Assembly (NCBI RefSeq): GCF_025628985.1
Contig: NZ_JAOTEM010000002.1
Coordinates: 744,001 to 808,000 of the forward strand
Length of the DNA: 64,000 bases
Direction: 5' to 3'
Source of the DNA: Chryseobacterium edaphi
GTDB lineage: Bacteria > Bacteroidota > Bacteroidia > Flavobacteriales > Weeksellaceae
Positions 24,827 through 34,725 of the stretch are shown piece by piece. Both the position numbers and the translations under genes were made by a program. A model generated the notes under the pieces. The model made no database searches, had not been told where the DNA came from, and saw nothing but the letters and a program-made list of their open reading frames with translations. Numbering within the stretch: the stretch's first letter is position 1; every line of letters starts with the position of its first letter.

Positions 24827-25522
24827 TTACCAAAATTTCCACCACTTTCTATTTGTTTTTTCTTTGGGAATTTTTATGTTTTCTTTTCGTGATTCTTCTT
24901 TAATAGGGAAAAATCCAACTGGCTGAAAACCTAACTCATCTTGTGTTTCTGCAAGTTTAAAATATATTTCGTCTCCTTTATTTATTCCCAGCTTTTGAAA
25001 TGGCTGAACAAGCAATTGAGCTTTGCCTTCTTCTTTTTCTGCATCAAAATATTCAACTCTTGCCCATACTTTTTCTGTTTTATATTGGTGTGTTTCGTCT
25101 ATGAGTAGAACAGCTATGTCATCTGGAAAGCCTTTCGCACTAAACTTTTGATAAATTTTATGTGTTCTGAATTTTTTAAGATCAGATCTCAAATAATATT
25201 GGATATATTCAGGAAGGTTGATATTTAACAAGAACAATTTTTTCAGATCTGCAAGCTCAAAATATATACCGGCAAAATGCTCAAACCTAATAATGATTCT
25301 CGATTTGTCCTCTACAAAATTTTTTGTAATAGCAATCTCTTTATTTTCTTCTGTAAAAAGGTTTAAAATTTCTAGTGTAATTCCCTGCTCATGGTCAATA
25401 TAAACATAACCCAGAATGTTTTCTCCTTCATAATTTTCTAATAAAGAAGAAAGTACAGGATATTGATTAAAATTCTTAATATAAAAAAATTGATCCCAAA
25501 AGGTATCGGAGCTTTTACCCAT
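24827..25522 (-). CDS. hypothetical protein, 231 residues
   Basis: A soluble, acidic protein without signal or membrane segments. Residues ~145-195 (KVWARVEYFDAEKEEGKAQLL, GINKGDEIYFKL) look like a small beta-barrel, similar in feel to DUF2314-like modules, and the C-terminus is basic and Trp-rich (NRKWWKFW). I do not recognise the family. It lies 17 bases upstream of nothing it overlaps and is in line with the DUF5995-like gene before it. Confidence 0.6.
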   Translation of the reverse strand: MGKSSDTFWDQFFYIKNFNQYPVLSSLLENYEGENILGYVYIDHEQGITLEILNLFTEENKEIAITKNFVEDKSRIIIRFEHFAGIYFELADLKKLFLLNINLPEYIQYYLRSDLKKFRTHKIYQKFSAKGFPDDIAVLLIDETHQYKTEKVWARVEYFDAEKEEGKAQLLVQPFQKLGINKGDEIYFKLAETQDELGFQPVGFFPIKEESRKENIKIPKEKTNRKWWKFW

Positions 25523-25539
25523 TTACTTTTTTATTTTAA

Positions 25540-26295
25540 TTAAATATTTTTTGTTGAAGCTAAAATTTCAATATTCTTCACCACATCATTACTTTCACAT
25601 TTTTTCAATTCTTTAGCCAACTGTGAAGAAAGTAATTTCGGATTTAAAATCTGTGAAGCAACTTTAGCAGCGGCATAATCAACAATGTTAATGACGGATT
25701 CTCTTAAAAAATTAGGAGTGTTTGAAGCAATTACTGCAGTTGCCCACGAAGTTTCTCTTGCTTTTGAAATAGCAAAATCTAAAATCACATTATCTTTTCC
25801 ATTAGAAAGTTTGTCGATCAAGTTCACGGGATAGCATATTTTATTTAAAGAATCCTGAACGTTTTGGTTGATTGATGCAATGACAGAATTAATGGTTTCA
25901 AAATCTTTTTTCAATGGATTGATTTTTCGGTAAGGCATTACTGAAGCTGCGGAAATTCCCAAATCGAGATTGATATGTGCATTCATTCCCAGAAAAATAT
26001 GCTGTAAAATAAGAAGGTTTTTATTTTTTGTGGCTTCAAATGCAAGATACCAAGCGTTTGTGCATTTTTTTCCTTTGCTGTAATTTTCCCAGGCTTCAAG
26101 ATAACGGTTTGCAAAAGCGAGATCAAGCAACGTCATTCTCGGATTATCTTCAAATTTTTTCTGCTGAATTCCTTTTAAAACCTGTGCGGTCATAATTCTG
26201 TAAGTGCATGCAAAATATCCAATCGGGCTTTGATTTTCTTTGCTCCAAATGATGATTTCGTCTAATTTTTTCAGAACTTCTTCGATGGTTTTCAT
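25540..26295 (-). CDS. DUF5995-like protein
   Basis: 251 residues, soluble and largely helical. The block HIFLGMNAHINLDLGISAA matches my memory of DUF5995 proteins, which occur in Bacteroidota and Actinobacteria; its His and Asp may bind metal. No function is established that I know of. It precedes the 231-residue unknown by 17 bases on the same strand, so the two may be co-transcribed. Confidence 0.65.
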   Translation of the reverse strand: MKTIEEVLKKLDEIIIWSKENQSPIGYFACTYRIMTAQVLKGIQQKKFEDNPRMTLLDLAFANRYLEAWENYSKGKKCTNAWYLAFEATKNKNLLILQHIFLGMNAHINLDLGISAASVMPYRKINPLKKDFETINSVIASINQNVQDSLNKICYPVNLIDKLSNGKDNVILDFAISKARETSWATAVIASNTPNFLRESVINIVDYAAAKVASQILNPKLLSSQLAKELKKCESNDVVKNIEILASTKNI

Positions 26296-26357
26296 ATTGG
26301 TTTTTAGTTTATTTAAAGATAAGAAAAAACCTTACAGATTGAGAAGTTAGAATTTAA

Positions 26358-26894
26358 TTAAGGATTTTCTTTAGCAATCTCATCATGATGCTTCAAATAT
26401 AATGGTAGAGCTGCAGAACCGTACCAAGGGAGAATTTCATAACTGAAAACTCCTGCTGAAACAGCGGGATCTGTTTTTACCCAAGATTCGGCTTCTTCTT
26501 TAGATTTTGTATTGAAAATAAACATACCGCGATAGTCTCGATTATTTTTCTCTGAAAAAGGTCCTGCAACAACTATTTTTCCATCTTTGGCTAACTTACC
26601 GATGTTTTCCATATGACCTTTCATCAGCTCGGTCATTTTTGTTTTATCTTCAATTTTTGTAGTTCCTGTTGTGAGAATGACAATTGTATAAGCTTTCATT
26701 CCGTACTTGTCTGCTCCGAGAGAATCTGCCAGTTTTTGGTTAAATCGTGAAATTATTTCTCTAGTTGCGTTATTTTGTCCAGACTTTCCGTCCTCTCCAG
26801 GTTTTCCCGGTTTTCCGTCTTCCCCTCTTGTATAGATAAAACAAGATGTCAAAGAGAATGAAATTATGAAAAGTGTAAGTAAATTTCTCATCAT
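26358..26894 (-). CDS. YciI-like (YCII domain) lipoprotein with collagen-like stretch
   Basis: Signal with lipobox (FIISFSLTSC), then a short collagen-like run of Gly-x-y triplets (GEDGKPGKPGEDGKSG, residues ~24-39), then a ferredoxin-fold YCII domain (AYTIVILTTGT, GHMENIGKLAKDGKIVVAGPF, RGMFIFNTKSKEEAESWVKTDPAVSAGVFSYEILPWYG). YCII proteins are dimeric with a conserved His/Asp pair but no general function. Export plus a collagen-like spacer suggests surface display. Confidence 0.82.
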   Translation of the reverse strand: MMRNLLTLFIISFSLTSCFIYTRGEDGKPGKPGEDGKSGQNNATREIISRFNQKLADSLGADKYGMKAYTIVILTTGTTKIEDKTKMTELMKGHMENIGKLAKDGKIVVAGPFSEKNNRDYRGMFIFNTKSKEEAESWVKTDPAVSAGVFSYEILPWYGSAALPLYLKHHDEIAKENP

Positions 26895-26940
26895 TTTAAT
26901 GTTTTTCGTAAACTATTAGCAATTACGAATGTCGGAAGTT

Positions 26941-27624
26941 TTAGCTAATTCTTGCATAAATAATTTTCAGTTTATACCATTTACCATTTTTAAATTCAAA
27001 AATTGCAGTTTCACTACGCGCATTTAAATATCCTGAATAAGTATAATAAGAAAAAATAACCTTGTTTTTATCCTTTAAGAATATTGGTTTATTGATATAT
27101 AAAATAGGAGTGTTTTTTTTAATGTAAGAATGATATTCCCTAAAAGCTCCATCTGCAATATATTCTTTTGCTTTTGAAATACTTATTTTTCTTAAAGAGT
27201 CAGTTTTCTCACTTTGCCAATTACTAAATTTAATATTTTCATTTTTCAGAGAATCAGAATTGACAATTTTTTGCCTAAAGTTTTTTCTTTGAAATGAATA
27301 ATCTTTCTCATCTATTATTTGCTGTCTCACAAAAACTAAATCTTCATCGGTAAATAATGAATCCCGCTGAGTTTTTGTAATAAGCCATCTTTCAGGTTTT
27401 AGTAAAATTGAATCTTTCTCAAGTTTGCTACCGTAATATTTTATATTCTTCATTAATGAAAGAATATCATTTTTGTCATCTAAGTTTTCAATAAAAAATT
27501 GAATAAAATTATTTACTTGTTCTTCATCTGAAACATTAATGTTTTCAAATTCATTATGATCGTAATCTCTCTTAGTGCAAGAAAAAAGAAGAAAAATAAT
27601 AATAACAAAATGTTTAATTTGCAT
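26941..27624 (-). CDS. hypothetical lipoprotein, 227 residues
   Basis: A short signal (HFVIIIFLLFSC) gives a lipidated Cys at residue 16. The mature protein is polar and Lys/Asp-rich, with a C-terminal beta-rich part (KNKVIFSYYTYSGYLNARSETAIFEFKNGKWYKLKII) like NTF2-fold accessory proteins. No family recognised. Low-GC codon use resembles its neighbours. Confidence 0.7.
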   Translation of the reverse strand: MQIKHFVIIIFLLFSCTKRDYDHNEFENINVSDEEQVNNFIQFFIENLDDKNDILSLMKNIKYYGSKLEKDSILLKPERWLITKTQRDSLFTDEDLVFVRQQIIDEKDYSFQRKNFRQKIVNSDSLKNENIKFSNWQSEKTDSLRKISISKAKEYIADGAFREYHSYIKKNTPILYINKPIFLKDKNKVIFSYYTYSGYLNARSETAIFEFKNGKWYKLKIIYARIS

Positions 27625-27641
27625 TTAGTTTAAAATGAAGT

Positions 27642-28820
27642 CTAATCTTTTATTCTCAAAAATTCTTTTGCCAATTCAATCATTTTCGGATCTCCTGTAT
27701 ATTTTCCGTGTTCGTCGGAAAGTTTTACTGTGGGAATCCATTCTTTGTTCAGTGATTGTACTCCTATTAATTTCATTACAATATTCATGGGTTTTAAACC
27801 TACGTCATTGGTAAGATTGGTTCCGATTCCGAAAGAAACCCCGATTTTTCCTTTACAATAATTGGTAATTTCTTCTACTTTTTCAAGATTTAAATTGTCA
27901 GAAAAAATAATGTATTTAAATAAAGGGTTGATTCCGTTGTTTTTGTAATGAGCAATGGTTTTGTCTGCAAACTCGAAAGGATCTCCGCTGTCGTGACGCA
28001 CTCCGTCGAAAAGTTTAGCAAATTTTTTGTCAAACTGCTGGAAGAAAACATCGGTCGTATAGGTATCTGAAAGCGCAACTCCCAAATCACCACGATAAAC
28101 GTCAACCCAATGTTCCAAGGCCAATTCGTTGGCCATTTTAAATCCAAATTCTGCTCCGTGAAACATAAACCATTCGTGAGCATGAGTTCCGATAGGTTTC
28201 ACACCATACTTCATCGCAAAATGTACGTTTGAACTTCCTATAAAAGTGGACTCTTTTTTCTGGGTTAAAGCTTCCATTACCAGATTCTGAACTTTGTAAG
28301 AATGTCTTCTTCTGGTTCCAAATTCTGCGAAATTAACTCCCAAATCATTCAGCGAATTTGCTTTTTCGAGAGTTTTATTCATTACAATTTCGTTGGAATC
28401 TCTTTCCATGTGATTCATCTTATAATGAAGCTCGCTGATTAAAGATAACAGAGGAACTTCCCAAAGAATCGTTCTGTACCAAAGTCCTTCTACGGTAACT
28501 GAAAGGTCATTGCCGGTTTGAACGATTTTCACTTCTGACGGATCATAATGATATCCTTCAAGAAAATCTAAATAGGGTAAATTTAAATACGGACAGGTTT
28601 TAGCCAAAAACTTTTTTTCGTCTTTAGTGAGTTTAAGCTCTGCCATTTTAGCAACAATTTCTCTCAATGCAACGTCAAAGCCTTCCGGGAAATGATGTTT
28701 TCCTCTGTTGATAAATTCGTATTTTACAATCTGGCTCGGAAAAAGTTTTACCACCGCGTTTTGCATGGTAATTTTATAAAAATCGTTATCTAAAATTGAA
28801 TTTAAACGGATGTCCTGCAT
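27642..28820 (-). CDS. pncB: nicotinate phosphoribosyltransferase
   Basis: It makes nicotinate mononucleotide from nicotinate, PRPP and ATP in NAD salvage. Motifs: LDNDFYKITMQNAV at the N-terminus, EFGTRRRHSYKVQNLV (active-site region, phospho-His site downstream at PIGTHAHEWFM), DTYTTDVFF, RHDSGDPFEFADK (PRPP contacts) and SFGIGTNLTNDVG. Length 392 residues, as in the PncB family. It is transcribed alone or with the lipoprotein 17 bases downstream. Confidence 0.97.
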   Translation of the reverse strand: MQDIRLNSILDNDFYKITMQNAVVKLFPSQIVKYEFINRGKHHFPEGFDVALREIVAKMAELKLTKDEKKFLAKTCPYLNLPYLDFLEGYHYDPSEVKIVQTGNDLSVTVEGLWYRTILWEVPLLSLISELHYKMNHMERDSNEIVMNKTLEKANSLNDLGVNFAEFGTRRRHSYKVQNLVMEALTQKKESTFIGSSNVHFAMKYGVKPIGTHAHEWFMFHGAEFGFKMANELALEHWVDVYRGDLGVALSDTYTTDVFFQQFDKKFAKLFDGVRHDSGDPFEFADKTIAHYKNNGINPLFKYIIFSDNLNLEKVEEITNYCKGKIGVSFGIGTNLTNDVGLKPMNIVMKLIGVQSLNKEWIPTVKLSDEHGKYTGDPKMIELAKEFLRIKD

Positions 28821-28913
28821 ATATGTGTAATTTTAACGCAAATTTAATAATAAAAAATAAAAACCGTCTAAATGTAAGACGATTTTTAAATATTTTAATT
28901 GTTTTCTGTAAGA

Positions 28914-29390
28914 TTATTTCCCTAAATAAGAGTTGTACATCCAAACTTCTTTTTCCTGTTCTGTAATGTAGTCGCTCATTTGAGAGTTGGTACCTTCGTC
29001 ACCGGCTTCATCTGTAATGTCTAAAAGTTCTCTTTGAAGATCGATCACTACTTTAAATGAATTTAAAATAATCTCGACACTTTTATTACCATCACTTACC
29101 TCTTTACTTTCCTGAATGGTTGAAACCTGAAGATAATCAGAATAATTGTGCGCAGGAGTTGCACCCAAAGTCAGAATTCTTTCCGCAATCTCATCAATTT
29201 TTAAAACAAGACTGTTGTATAATTCTTCGAATTTTGGGTGTAATGTAAAGAATTGTTCACCTTTGATATTCCAGTGAGAACCTCTCGTGTTTTGGTAAAA
29301 AACAGAATAATTGGCCAGAAGTATATTGAGTTTTTCTGAGATTTTTTGACAGTCGGCTTCCTGTAAACCGATAATGTTTGCATTTTTCAT
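28914..29390 (-). CDS. dps: Dps family DNA-protection/ferritin-like protein
   Basis: Dps forms dodecamers that oxidise Fe(II) with H2O2 and store iron, protecting DNA. The ferroxidase site spans the subunit interface: YQNTRGSHWNIKG (His and Trp), FFTLHPKFEELYNSLVLKIDEIAERI (His, Asp and Glu). The protein is 158 residues with a four-helix bundle pattern and a short N-terminus, so DNA binding via a Lys-rich tail is not evident. An OxyR-like palindrome lies 60 bases upstream, fitting peroxide induction. Confidence 0.95.
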   Translation of the reverse strand: MKNANIIGLQEADCQKISEKLNILLANYSVFYQNTRGSHWNIKGEQFFTLHPKFEELYNSLVLKIDEIAERILTLGATPAHNYSDYLQVSTIQESKEVSDGNKSVEIILNSFKVVIDLQRELLDITDEAGDEGTNSQMSDYITEQEKEVWMYNSYLGK

Positions 29391-29449
29391 AAGTTTATTT
29401 TTAATATGTCTAAAAGCAGGAAAAATTGTGCCGAAATTGAGGTTGTTTC

Positions 29450-29464
29450 ATAGATGATAACTAT
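29450..29464. promoter_or_regulatory. OxyR-like half-site upstream of dps
   Basis: ATAGATGATAACTAT fits the OxyR half-site pattern ATAGnTnnnAnCTAT at all ten fixed positions and is read the same on both strands. It lies 60 bases before the dps ATG and 52 bases before the divergent gene. I could not find a second good half-site at the usual 7-base distance. Confidence 0.5.
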
Positions 29465-29515
29465 CGCGGGTTTTTGGAGAAAAAATTCCGGAAGTTTTAG
29501 TAATATTGCGGGAAT

Positions 29516-31105
29516 ATGAAAAGTTTATTGACTACCTGTGCCGTTTTTTTCGGAGTTTGTGTTATTTATCTGATACTGATGCTTTCACAAACTGACAATA
29601 TTTTTACTTATACAGTTGATGATGCCTACATCCATTTAGCATTGGCAAAAAATTTTGCGTTGCATAAAGTCTGGGGAATGACACAATACACTTTTTCATC
29701 ATCGTCTTCATCACCGATTTTCACCTTTATATTAAGTATCTTGATTTATATCTTTGGAAATCATGATATTATTCCACTGATTTTTAATTTGATTATTTCC
29801 TTCTTTGTCATTTATTTTCTTGACAAATATTACAGTCAATACTTTCAACAAAACAGAAATGTGATTATTGCAAGTCTTTTCACATTATTTTTTGCCGTTT
29901 TTCACTTGCAGGTAATGCTCGGTATGGAACATGTGTTACAGGTTTTTTTAATAGTCGTAAATATTTATTTCTTTCAAAAATGGCTCGATTCAGATTTTAA
30001 AAAGTCGGAATCTGCTTACTGGTTTTATTTTACTATTGCACTTCTTGGTTTGGTAAGATTTGAAAGTATGTTTTATTTCGTGTCATTAGCATTTGTTTTT
30101 GTTTGTCTTAAAAATTTCAGGAATGCATTTTTAACATTAGTGTGTGGCTTTCTTCCAATTCTGATATTTGGGTATTTTAATTATCAGCAGTCCGGTTATT
30201 TTTTACCCTATTCAGTTGTGGTAAAAGGAGCCAGAATAGAACTTGCGGGAGACTTTGTTTCTCAGCTTCAACATCTTCTTTTAAATAAATTGTTTTTAAA
30301 TATCACATTTTATAAGGTGGGATTGTTTTTTCTTCTAATTACGGTTGTCCTTTTATATAGAGATTACAGAAATAAGATTTCTTTTCATCAGTTGATTCTA
30401 AATAACTTTTTGTTGATCGTGTTGTCGTTTACATTGATTCTTCATTCCTTTTTTGGCACTTTCCGGGCGTTTTTCCGGTATGAAGCTTATATTTCTGTTG
30501 CTTTTGTTATGGTGATAATTCCAAGACTGAAACATTTTTTTGTAAATCCTTTATTTGCATTTAAAAAAGATAAAGTAATGGGGTTGCTGATAATTTTCAA
30601 TGTCCTTTTACTTGTGTATAAATTCGGATTTTCTCATTTAATGATCGTGAATGGAAGTCGTAATATTTACGAACAGCAAATACAGTCTGCCAAATTTCTA
30701 AAAAAATACTATAATACATCGAAGGTTGTTGCGAATGATATTGGAGCAATTTGTTATTTTTCAGATATTCATTTATTAGATATCGTAGGTTTAGGTTCTA
30801 AGGAAATGATCCCTTACAATGAAAATGGAAGGGAGTTTGATCAGAAGTTTGAAAATTTTGTGACTGAATATTCTATTAAAAATAATTACGATTTAGCGAT
30901 AGTATATGAAGAATGGTTTGGCGGTTACGTTCCAAAAAACTGGAAAAAAGTTGCTGTATTAACAATCGATGACAATATAAATGCAGCAGTGGATCATGTT
31001 GTAATTTATTCTATAAACCCTGAAAATTACCTGCAATTGCAAGAAAACGTAAGAAAATTTAAATGGAATAAAAATGTTCAGGTAAGTATAACCGGACAGC
31101 AGTAG
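29516..31105 (+). CDS. polytopic membrane protein, probable GT-C glycosyltransferase
   Basis: 529 residues with about ten membrane helices and a C-terminal soluble part (~residues 400-529). The first loop holds TVDDAYIHLALAKNF, the Asp-Asp pattern typical of GT-C enzymes that use polyprenyl-phosphate sugars (GT39/83-like mannosyl or arabinosyl transferases). No other hallmark is certain. The substrate is unknown. Poly-Ser codons (SSSSSSP) follow the motif. The gene is flanked by the divergent dps and by the ribosomal promoter, and appears transcribed alone. Confidence 0.7.
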   Translation: MKSLLTTCAVFFGVCVIYLILMLSQTDNIFTYTVDDAYIHLALAKNFALHKVWGMTQYTFSSSSSSPIFTFILSILIYIFGNHDIIPLIFNLIISFFVIYFLDKYYSQYFQQNRNVIIASLFTLFFAVFHLQVMLGMEHVLQVFLIVVNIYFFQKWLDSDFKKSESAYWFYFTIALLGLVRFESMFYFVSLAFVFVCLKNFRNAFLTLVCGFLPILIFGYFNYQQSGYFLPYSVVVKGARIELAGDFVSQLQHLLLNKLFLNITFYKVGLFFLLITVVLLYRDYRNKISFHQLILNNFLLIVLSFTLILHSFFGTFRAFFRYEAYISVAFVMVIIPRLKHFFVNPLFAFKKDKVMGLLIIFNVLLLVYKFGFSHLMIVNGSRNIYEQQIQSAKFLKKYYNTSKVVANDIGAICYFSDIHLLDIVGLGSKEMIPYNENGREFDQKFENFVTEYSIKNNYDLAIVYEEWFGGYVPKNWKKVAVLTIDDNINAAVDHVVIYSINPENYLQLQENVRKFKWNKNVQVSITGQQ

Positions 31106-31173
31106 TATAATAATTAACGGAAATTAGATGGATCTAATCTTAATGAAAAAAAACATTATTTCTTTATAACTGC

Positions 31174-31203
31174 TTGTAGATTAAAAAATTATTACTATTT
31201 TTG
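31174..31203 (+). promoter_or_regulatory. promoter of the str operon (rpsL)
   Basis: TTG (31174-31176), a 19-base spacer and TATTTTTG (31196-31203). This is a very good consensus match, 24 bases before the rpsL ATG. Confidence 0.7.
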
Positions 31204-31227
31204 CACCCTAAAATAAAAAGCAATTAA

Positions 31228-31641
31228 ATGCCTACTATTCAACAATTAGTAAGAAAAGGAAGAGTCGCACTCACCAAGAAGAGTAAATCGGCTGCCCTTG
31301 ATTCTTGTCCACAAAGACGAGGTGTATGTACGAGAGTATATACTACCACTCCTAAGAAACCTAACTCTGCACTTAGAAAAGTTGCAAGGGTAAGACTTTC
31401 AAACGGTAAAGAAGTCAACGCCTACATCCCGGGCGAAGGACATAATCTTCAAGAGCACTCGATAGTATTGGTACGCGGCGGAAGGGTGAAAGACCTACCG
31501 GGAGTACGTTATCATATCGTAAGAGGAGCATTAGACACTGCAGGTGTAAGCGGAAGAACTCAGAGAAGATCTAAGTATGGAGCTAAGAGACCAAAACCAG
31601 GTCAGGCAGCAGCTGCACCAGCTAAAGGAAAGAAAAAATAA
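31228..31641 (+). CDS. rpsL: 30S ribosomal protein S12
   Basis: S12 sits at the decoding centre and tunes accuracy. [30 protein letters not shown] and [18 protein letters not shown] are universal; both Lys positions where changes give streptomycin resistance (in TTPKKPNS and GGRVKDLP) carry the wild-type residue. 137 residues with a Lys/Ala-rich tail ([11 protein letters not shown]) longer than in E. coli. First gene of the str operon. Confidence 0.98.
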   Translation: MPTIQQLVRKGRVALTKKSKSAALDSCPQRRGVCTRVYTTTPKKPNSALRKVARVRLSNGKEVNAYIPGEGHNLQEHSIVLVRGGRVKDLPGVRYHIVRGALDTAGVSGRTQRRSKYGAKRPKPGQAAAAPAKGKKK

Positions 31642-31664
31642 TCATTAAATAAGGTACAGAAACA

Positions 31665-32141
31665 ATGAGAAAGACAAAAGCAAAAAAAAGACCGTTGTTA
31701 CCAGATCCGAAATTTAATGATCAATTGGTAACTAGATTTGTAAACAACTTGATGCTAGACGGTAAGAAGTCTATCGCATTCAAAATATTCTATGATGCTT
31801 TAGATATCGTAGAAACTAAAAAAGGAGAAACTGAAAAGACTGCCCTTGAAATCTGGAAAGATGCATTGACTAACGTTATGCCTCACGTAGAAGTACGTTC
31901 TAGAAGAGTAGGTGGAGCTAACTTCCAGATTCCTATGCCGATCAGAGCTGACAGAAAAATTTCTATGGCAATGAAATGGTTAATCCTTTACTCTAAAAAG
32001 AGAAACGATAAGTCAATGGCTTTGAAATTGGCTAACGAAGTGGTAGCTGCTTCAAGAGAAGAAGGTGCTGCTTACAAGAAAAAATCTGATACTCACAAAA
32101 TGGCGGAAGCTAACAAAGCTTTCTCACACTTTAAATTCTAA
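31665..32141 (+). CDS. rpsG: 30S ribosomal protein S7
   Basis: S7 nucleates the 30S head and contacts the E-site t[62 protein letters not shown] are conserved. Length is 158 residues. It lies 23 bases after rpsL and 6 bases before fusA. Confidence 0.98.
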   Translation: MRKTKAKKRPLLPDPKFNDQLVTRFVNNLMLDGKKSIAFKIFYDALDIVETKKGETEKTALEIWKDALTNVMPHVEVRSRRVGGANFQIPMPIRADRKISMAMKWLILYSKKRNDKSMALKLANEVVAASREEGAAYKKKSDTHKMAEANKAFSHFKF

Positions 32142-32147
32142 TTAGAA

Positions 32148-34265
32148 ATGAGTAGAGATCTTAAATTTACAAGAAATATTGGTATTGCTGCGCACATTGA
32201 TGCCGGTAAAACTACCACTACAGAAAGAATCTTATTCTATACAGGTGTAAACCACAAAATTGGTGAAGTTCACGATGGTGCTTCTACAATGGACTGGATG
32301 GAGCAGGAAGCAGAAAGAGGTATTACGATTACTTCTGCTGCAACTACTTGTTCTTGGAACTTCCCAACTGATCAAGGAAAAGCTTTACCTGAAACTAAAC
32401 CTTACCACTTCAACATCATCGATACACCGGGACACGTTGACTTCACAGTAGAAGTAAACAGATCTTTGAGAGTATTGGATGGATTGGTATTCTTATTCTC
32501 TGCAGTAGATGGAGTAGAGCCTCAGTCTGAAACAAACTGGAGACTTGCTGACAACTATAAAGTTGCGAGAATGGGATTCGTAAACAAAATGGACCGTCAA
32601 GGTGCTGACTTCCTTAACGTGGTAAACCAGGTTAAGACGATGTTAGGATCAAACGCAGTTCCAATCGTTTTACCAATCGGTGCTGAAGAAGATTTCAAAG
32701 GTGTAGTTGACTTAATTAAAAATAGAGCGATCATCTGGGATGAAGCTGGACAAGGTGCTACTTTCGAGGTAGTTCCAATTCCTGACGACATGAAAGATGA
32801 AGTTCTTGAATACCGAGAGAAATTAGTAGAAGCTGTTGCTGACTACGATGAGACTTTGATGGAGAAATTCTTCGAAGATCCAGATTCAATCTCTGAAGAC
32901 GAAATCAACGAAGCTCTTAGAAAAGCTACTATCGATTTGTCTATTATCCCAATGACTTGTGGTTCTTCATTTAAGAACAAAGGAGTACAGTTTATGTTGG
33001 ATGCAGTATGTAAATACTTGCCTTCTCCATTGGATAAAGATGATATCAAAGGTACTGACCCAAGAACTGACGCTGAAATTTTCAGAAAACCAGACGTAAA
33101 AGAGCCTTTCTCGGCTTTAGCATTTAAGATTGCTACCGATCCTTTCGTAGGAAGATTGGCATTCTTCAGAGCATACTCTGGAAGACTAGATGCTGGTTCT
33201 TATATCTTGAACACCCGTTCAGGAGATAAAGAAAGAATCTCAAGAATCTATCAGATGCACGCTAACAAGCAAAATCCTGTAGAATATATTGAAGCAGGAG
33301 ATATTGGTGCAGCGGTAGGTTTTAAATCTATCAAAACTGGTGATACAATGTGTGACGAGAAAAACCCAATCGTTCTAGAATCGATGGTTTTCCCTGATCC
33401 GGTAATTGGTATCGCTGTAGAACCTAAAACTAAAGCTGACCAGGATAAAATGGGTAACGCTTTAGCTAAATTGGCAGAAGAAGATCCTACGTTTACAGTA
33501 AGAACTGACGAAGCATCTGGACAAACGATTATCTCTGGTATGGGTGAGCTTCACTTAGATATCATTGTTGACCGTATGAGAAGAGAATTCAAAGTTGAAG
33601 TTAACCAAGGTCAGCCTCAGGTAGAGTACAAAGAAAATCTTACAAGAGTTGCTCCACACAGAGAAGTTTACAAAAAACAATCTGGTGGTAAAGGTAAATT
33701 TGCTGATATCGTATTTGAACTAGGACCTGCAGACGAAGGTAAAGTTGGTTTAGAATTCATTAATGAGATCAAAGGTGGTAACGTTCCTAGAGAATTTGTT
33801 CCTGCCATTGAAAAAGGCTTTAAAGCTGCAATGAAGAACGGTCCTTTGGCTGGTTTCGAAGTTGAAGGTATTAAAGTTACTCTTAAAGACGGATCTTTCC
33901 ACGCGGTGGATTCTGATGCACTTTCTTTTGAAATGGCAGCTAAATTAGGATTTAAAGAAGCGGGACGTGCTGCTAAGCCAGTAATTATGGAGCCTATTAT
34001 GAAGTTGGAGGTTGTAACTCCGGAAGAATATATGGGTAACATCATTGGTGACCTTAACAAGAGAAGAGGTACTATCAGTGGACAAGAAGAAAAGAACGGT
34101 GCCGTTGTGATCAAAGGTTCAGTTCCACTTTCTGAAATGTTTGGTTATGTTACTACTCTAAGAACACTTTCATCAGGAAGAGCTACTTCTTCTATGGAAT
34201 TAGAGAAGTATCAAGCAACTCCTCAAAACGTTGCTGAAGATATTATTGCTAAAGCAAAAGGTTAA
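32148..34265 (+). CDS. fusA: elongation factor G
   Basis: The GTPase drives translocation and, with RRF, ribosome recycling. G motifs: [17 protein letters not shown] (P-loop), [12 protein letters not shown] (switch II), [10 protein letters not shown], and the switch I region [12 protein letters not shown]. Domains II-V follow normally, with domain IV carrying [10 protein letters not shown] and [10 protein letters not shown]. Length is 705 residues, standard for the canonical EF-G; codon use is that of highly expressed genes. Confidence 0.98.
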   Translation: MSRDLKFTRNIGIAAHIDAGKTTTTERILFYTGVNHKIGEVHDGASTMDWMEQEAERGITITSAATTCSWNFPTDQGKALPETKPYHFNIIDTPGHVDFTVEVNRSLRVLDGLVFLFSAVDGVEPQSETNWRLADNYKVARMGFVNKMDRQGADFLNVVNQVKTMLGSNAVPIVLPIGAEEDFKGVVDLIKNRAIIWDEAGQGATFEVVPIPDDMKDEVLEYREKLVEAVADYDETLMEKFFEDPDSISEDEINEALRKATIDLSIIPMTCGSSFKNKGVQFMLDAVCKYLPSPLDKDDIKGTDPRTDAEIFRKPDVKEPFSALAFKIATDPFVGRLAFFRAYSGRLDAGSYILNTRSGDKERISRIYQMHANKQNPVEYIEAGDIGAAVGFKSIKTGDTMCDEKNPIVLESMVFPDPVIGIAVEPKTKADQDKMGNALAKLAEEDPTFTVRTDEASGQTIISGMGELHLDIIVDRMRREFKVEVNQGQPQVEYKENLTRVAPHREVYKKQSGGKGKFADIVFELGPADEGKVGLEFINEIKGGNVPREFVPAIEKGFKAAMKNGPLAGFEVEGIKVTLKDGSFHAVDSDALSFEMAAKLGFKEAGRAAKPVIMEPIMKLEVVTPEEYMGNIIGDLNKRRGTISGQEEKNGAVVIKGSVPLSEMFGYVTTLRTLSSGRATSSMELEKYQATPQNVAEDIIAKAKG

Positions 34266-34282
34266 TTTTTTAAATCAAAGAA

Positions 34283-34588
34283 ATGTCACAAAGAATCAGA
34301 ATAAAACTAAAATCTTACGATTACAACTTGGTAGACAAGTCTGCTGAGAAAATCGTAAAAACGGTAAAGGCTACTGGTGCTGTTGTAAACGGACCTATTC
34401 CATTACCTACAAATAAGAGAATCTTCACAGTGTTGAGATCTCCGCACGTAAACAAGAAAGCAAGAGAGCAGTTCCAATTGTCAGCTCATAAGAGATTGAT
34501 GGATATCTACTCTTCTTCTTCTAAAACTGTTGATGCTCTAATGAAATTAGAACTTCCTTCAGGAGTTGACGTAGAAATTAAAGTGTGA
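34283..34588 (+). CDS. rpsJ: 30S ribosomal protein S10
   Basis: S10 binds 16S rRNA in the 30S head and doubles as NusE in transcription antitermination. [20 protein letters not shown] and [32 protein letters not shown] are diagnostic. 101 residues. It starts 17 bases after fusA, and here a terminator follows it, so S10 closes the str operon rather than opening the S10 operon. Confidence 0.98.
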   Translation: MSQRIRIKLKSYDYNLVDKSAEKIVKTVKATGAVVNGPIPLPTNKRIFTVLRSPHVNKKAREQFQLSAHKRLMDIYSSSSKTVDALMKLELPSGVDVEIKV

Positions 34589-34611
34589 TAATTTAATTAT
34601 CATTATTATAT

Positions 34612-34643
34612 AAATCCCCTTTCGAAAGATTGGGGATTTTTTA
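34612..34643 (+). terminator. terminator after rpsJ
   Basis: 8-base stem aaatcccc / ggggattt with a 12-base loop and a run of T. It cuts transcription of the ribosomal superoperon between S10 and L3. Confidence 0.9.
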
Positions 34644-34725
34644 TTTTTAAATCACTAAAGCTAATTATCTAATCTGGAATTTAATCAATTCAAACATTAT
34701 TGATATTTTTGATTAAAATTAAAAT

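Noticed and set aside
24827..26295. Toxin-immunity pair
   Set aside because: The two adjacent unknown proteins have immunity-protein-like size, but no toxin gene is nearby and the larger one looks like DUF5995.
33668..34114. 148-residue frame antisense to fusA
   Set aside because: It lies wholly inside EF-G on the opposite strand and has low-complexity Ser/Pro/Leu composition typical of antisense shadow frames.
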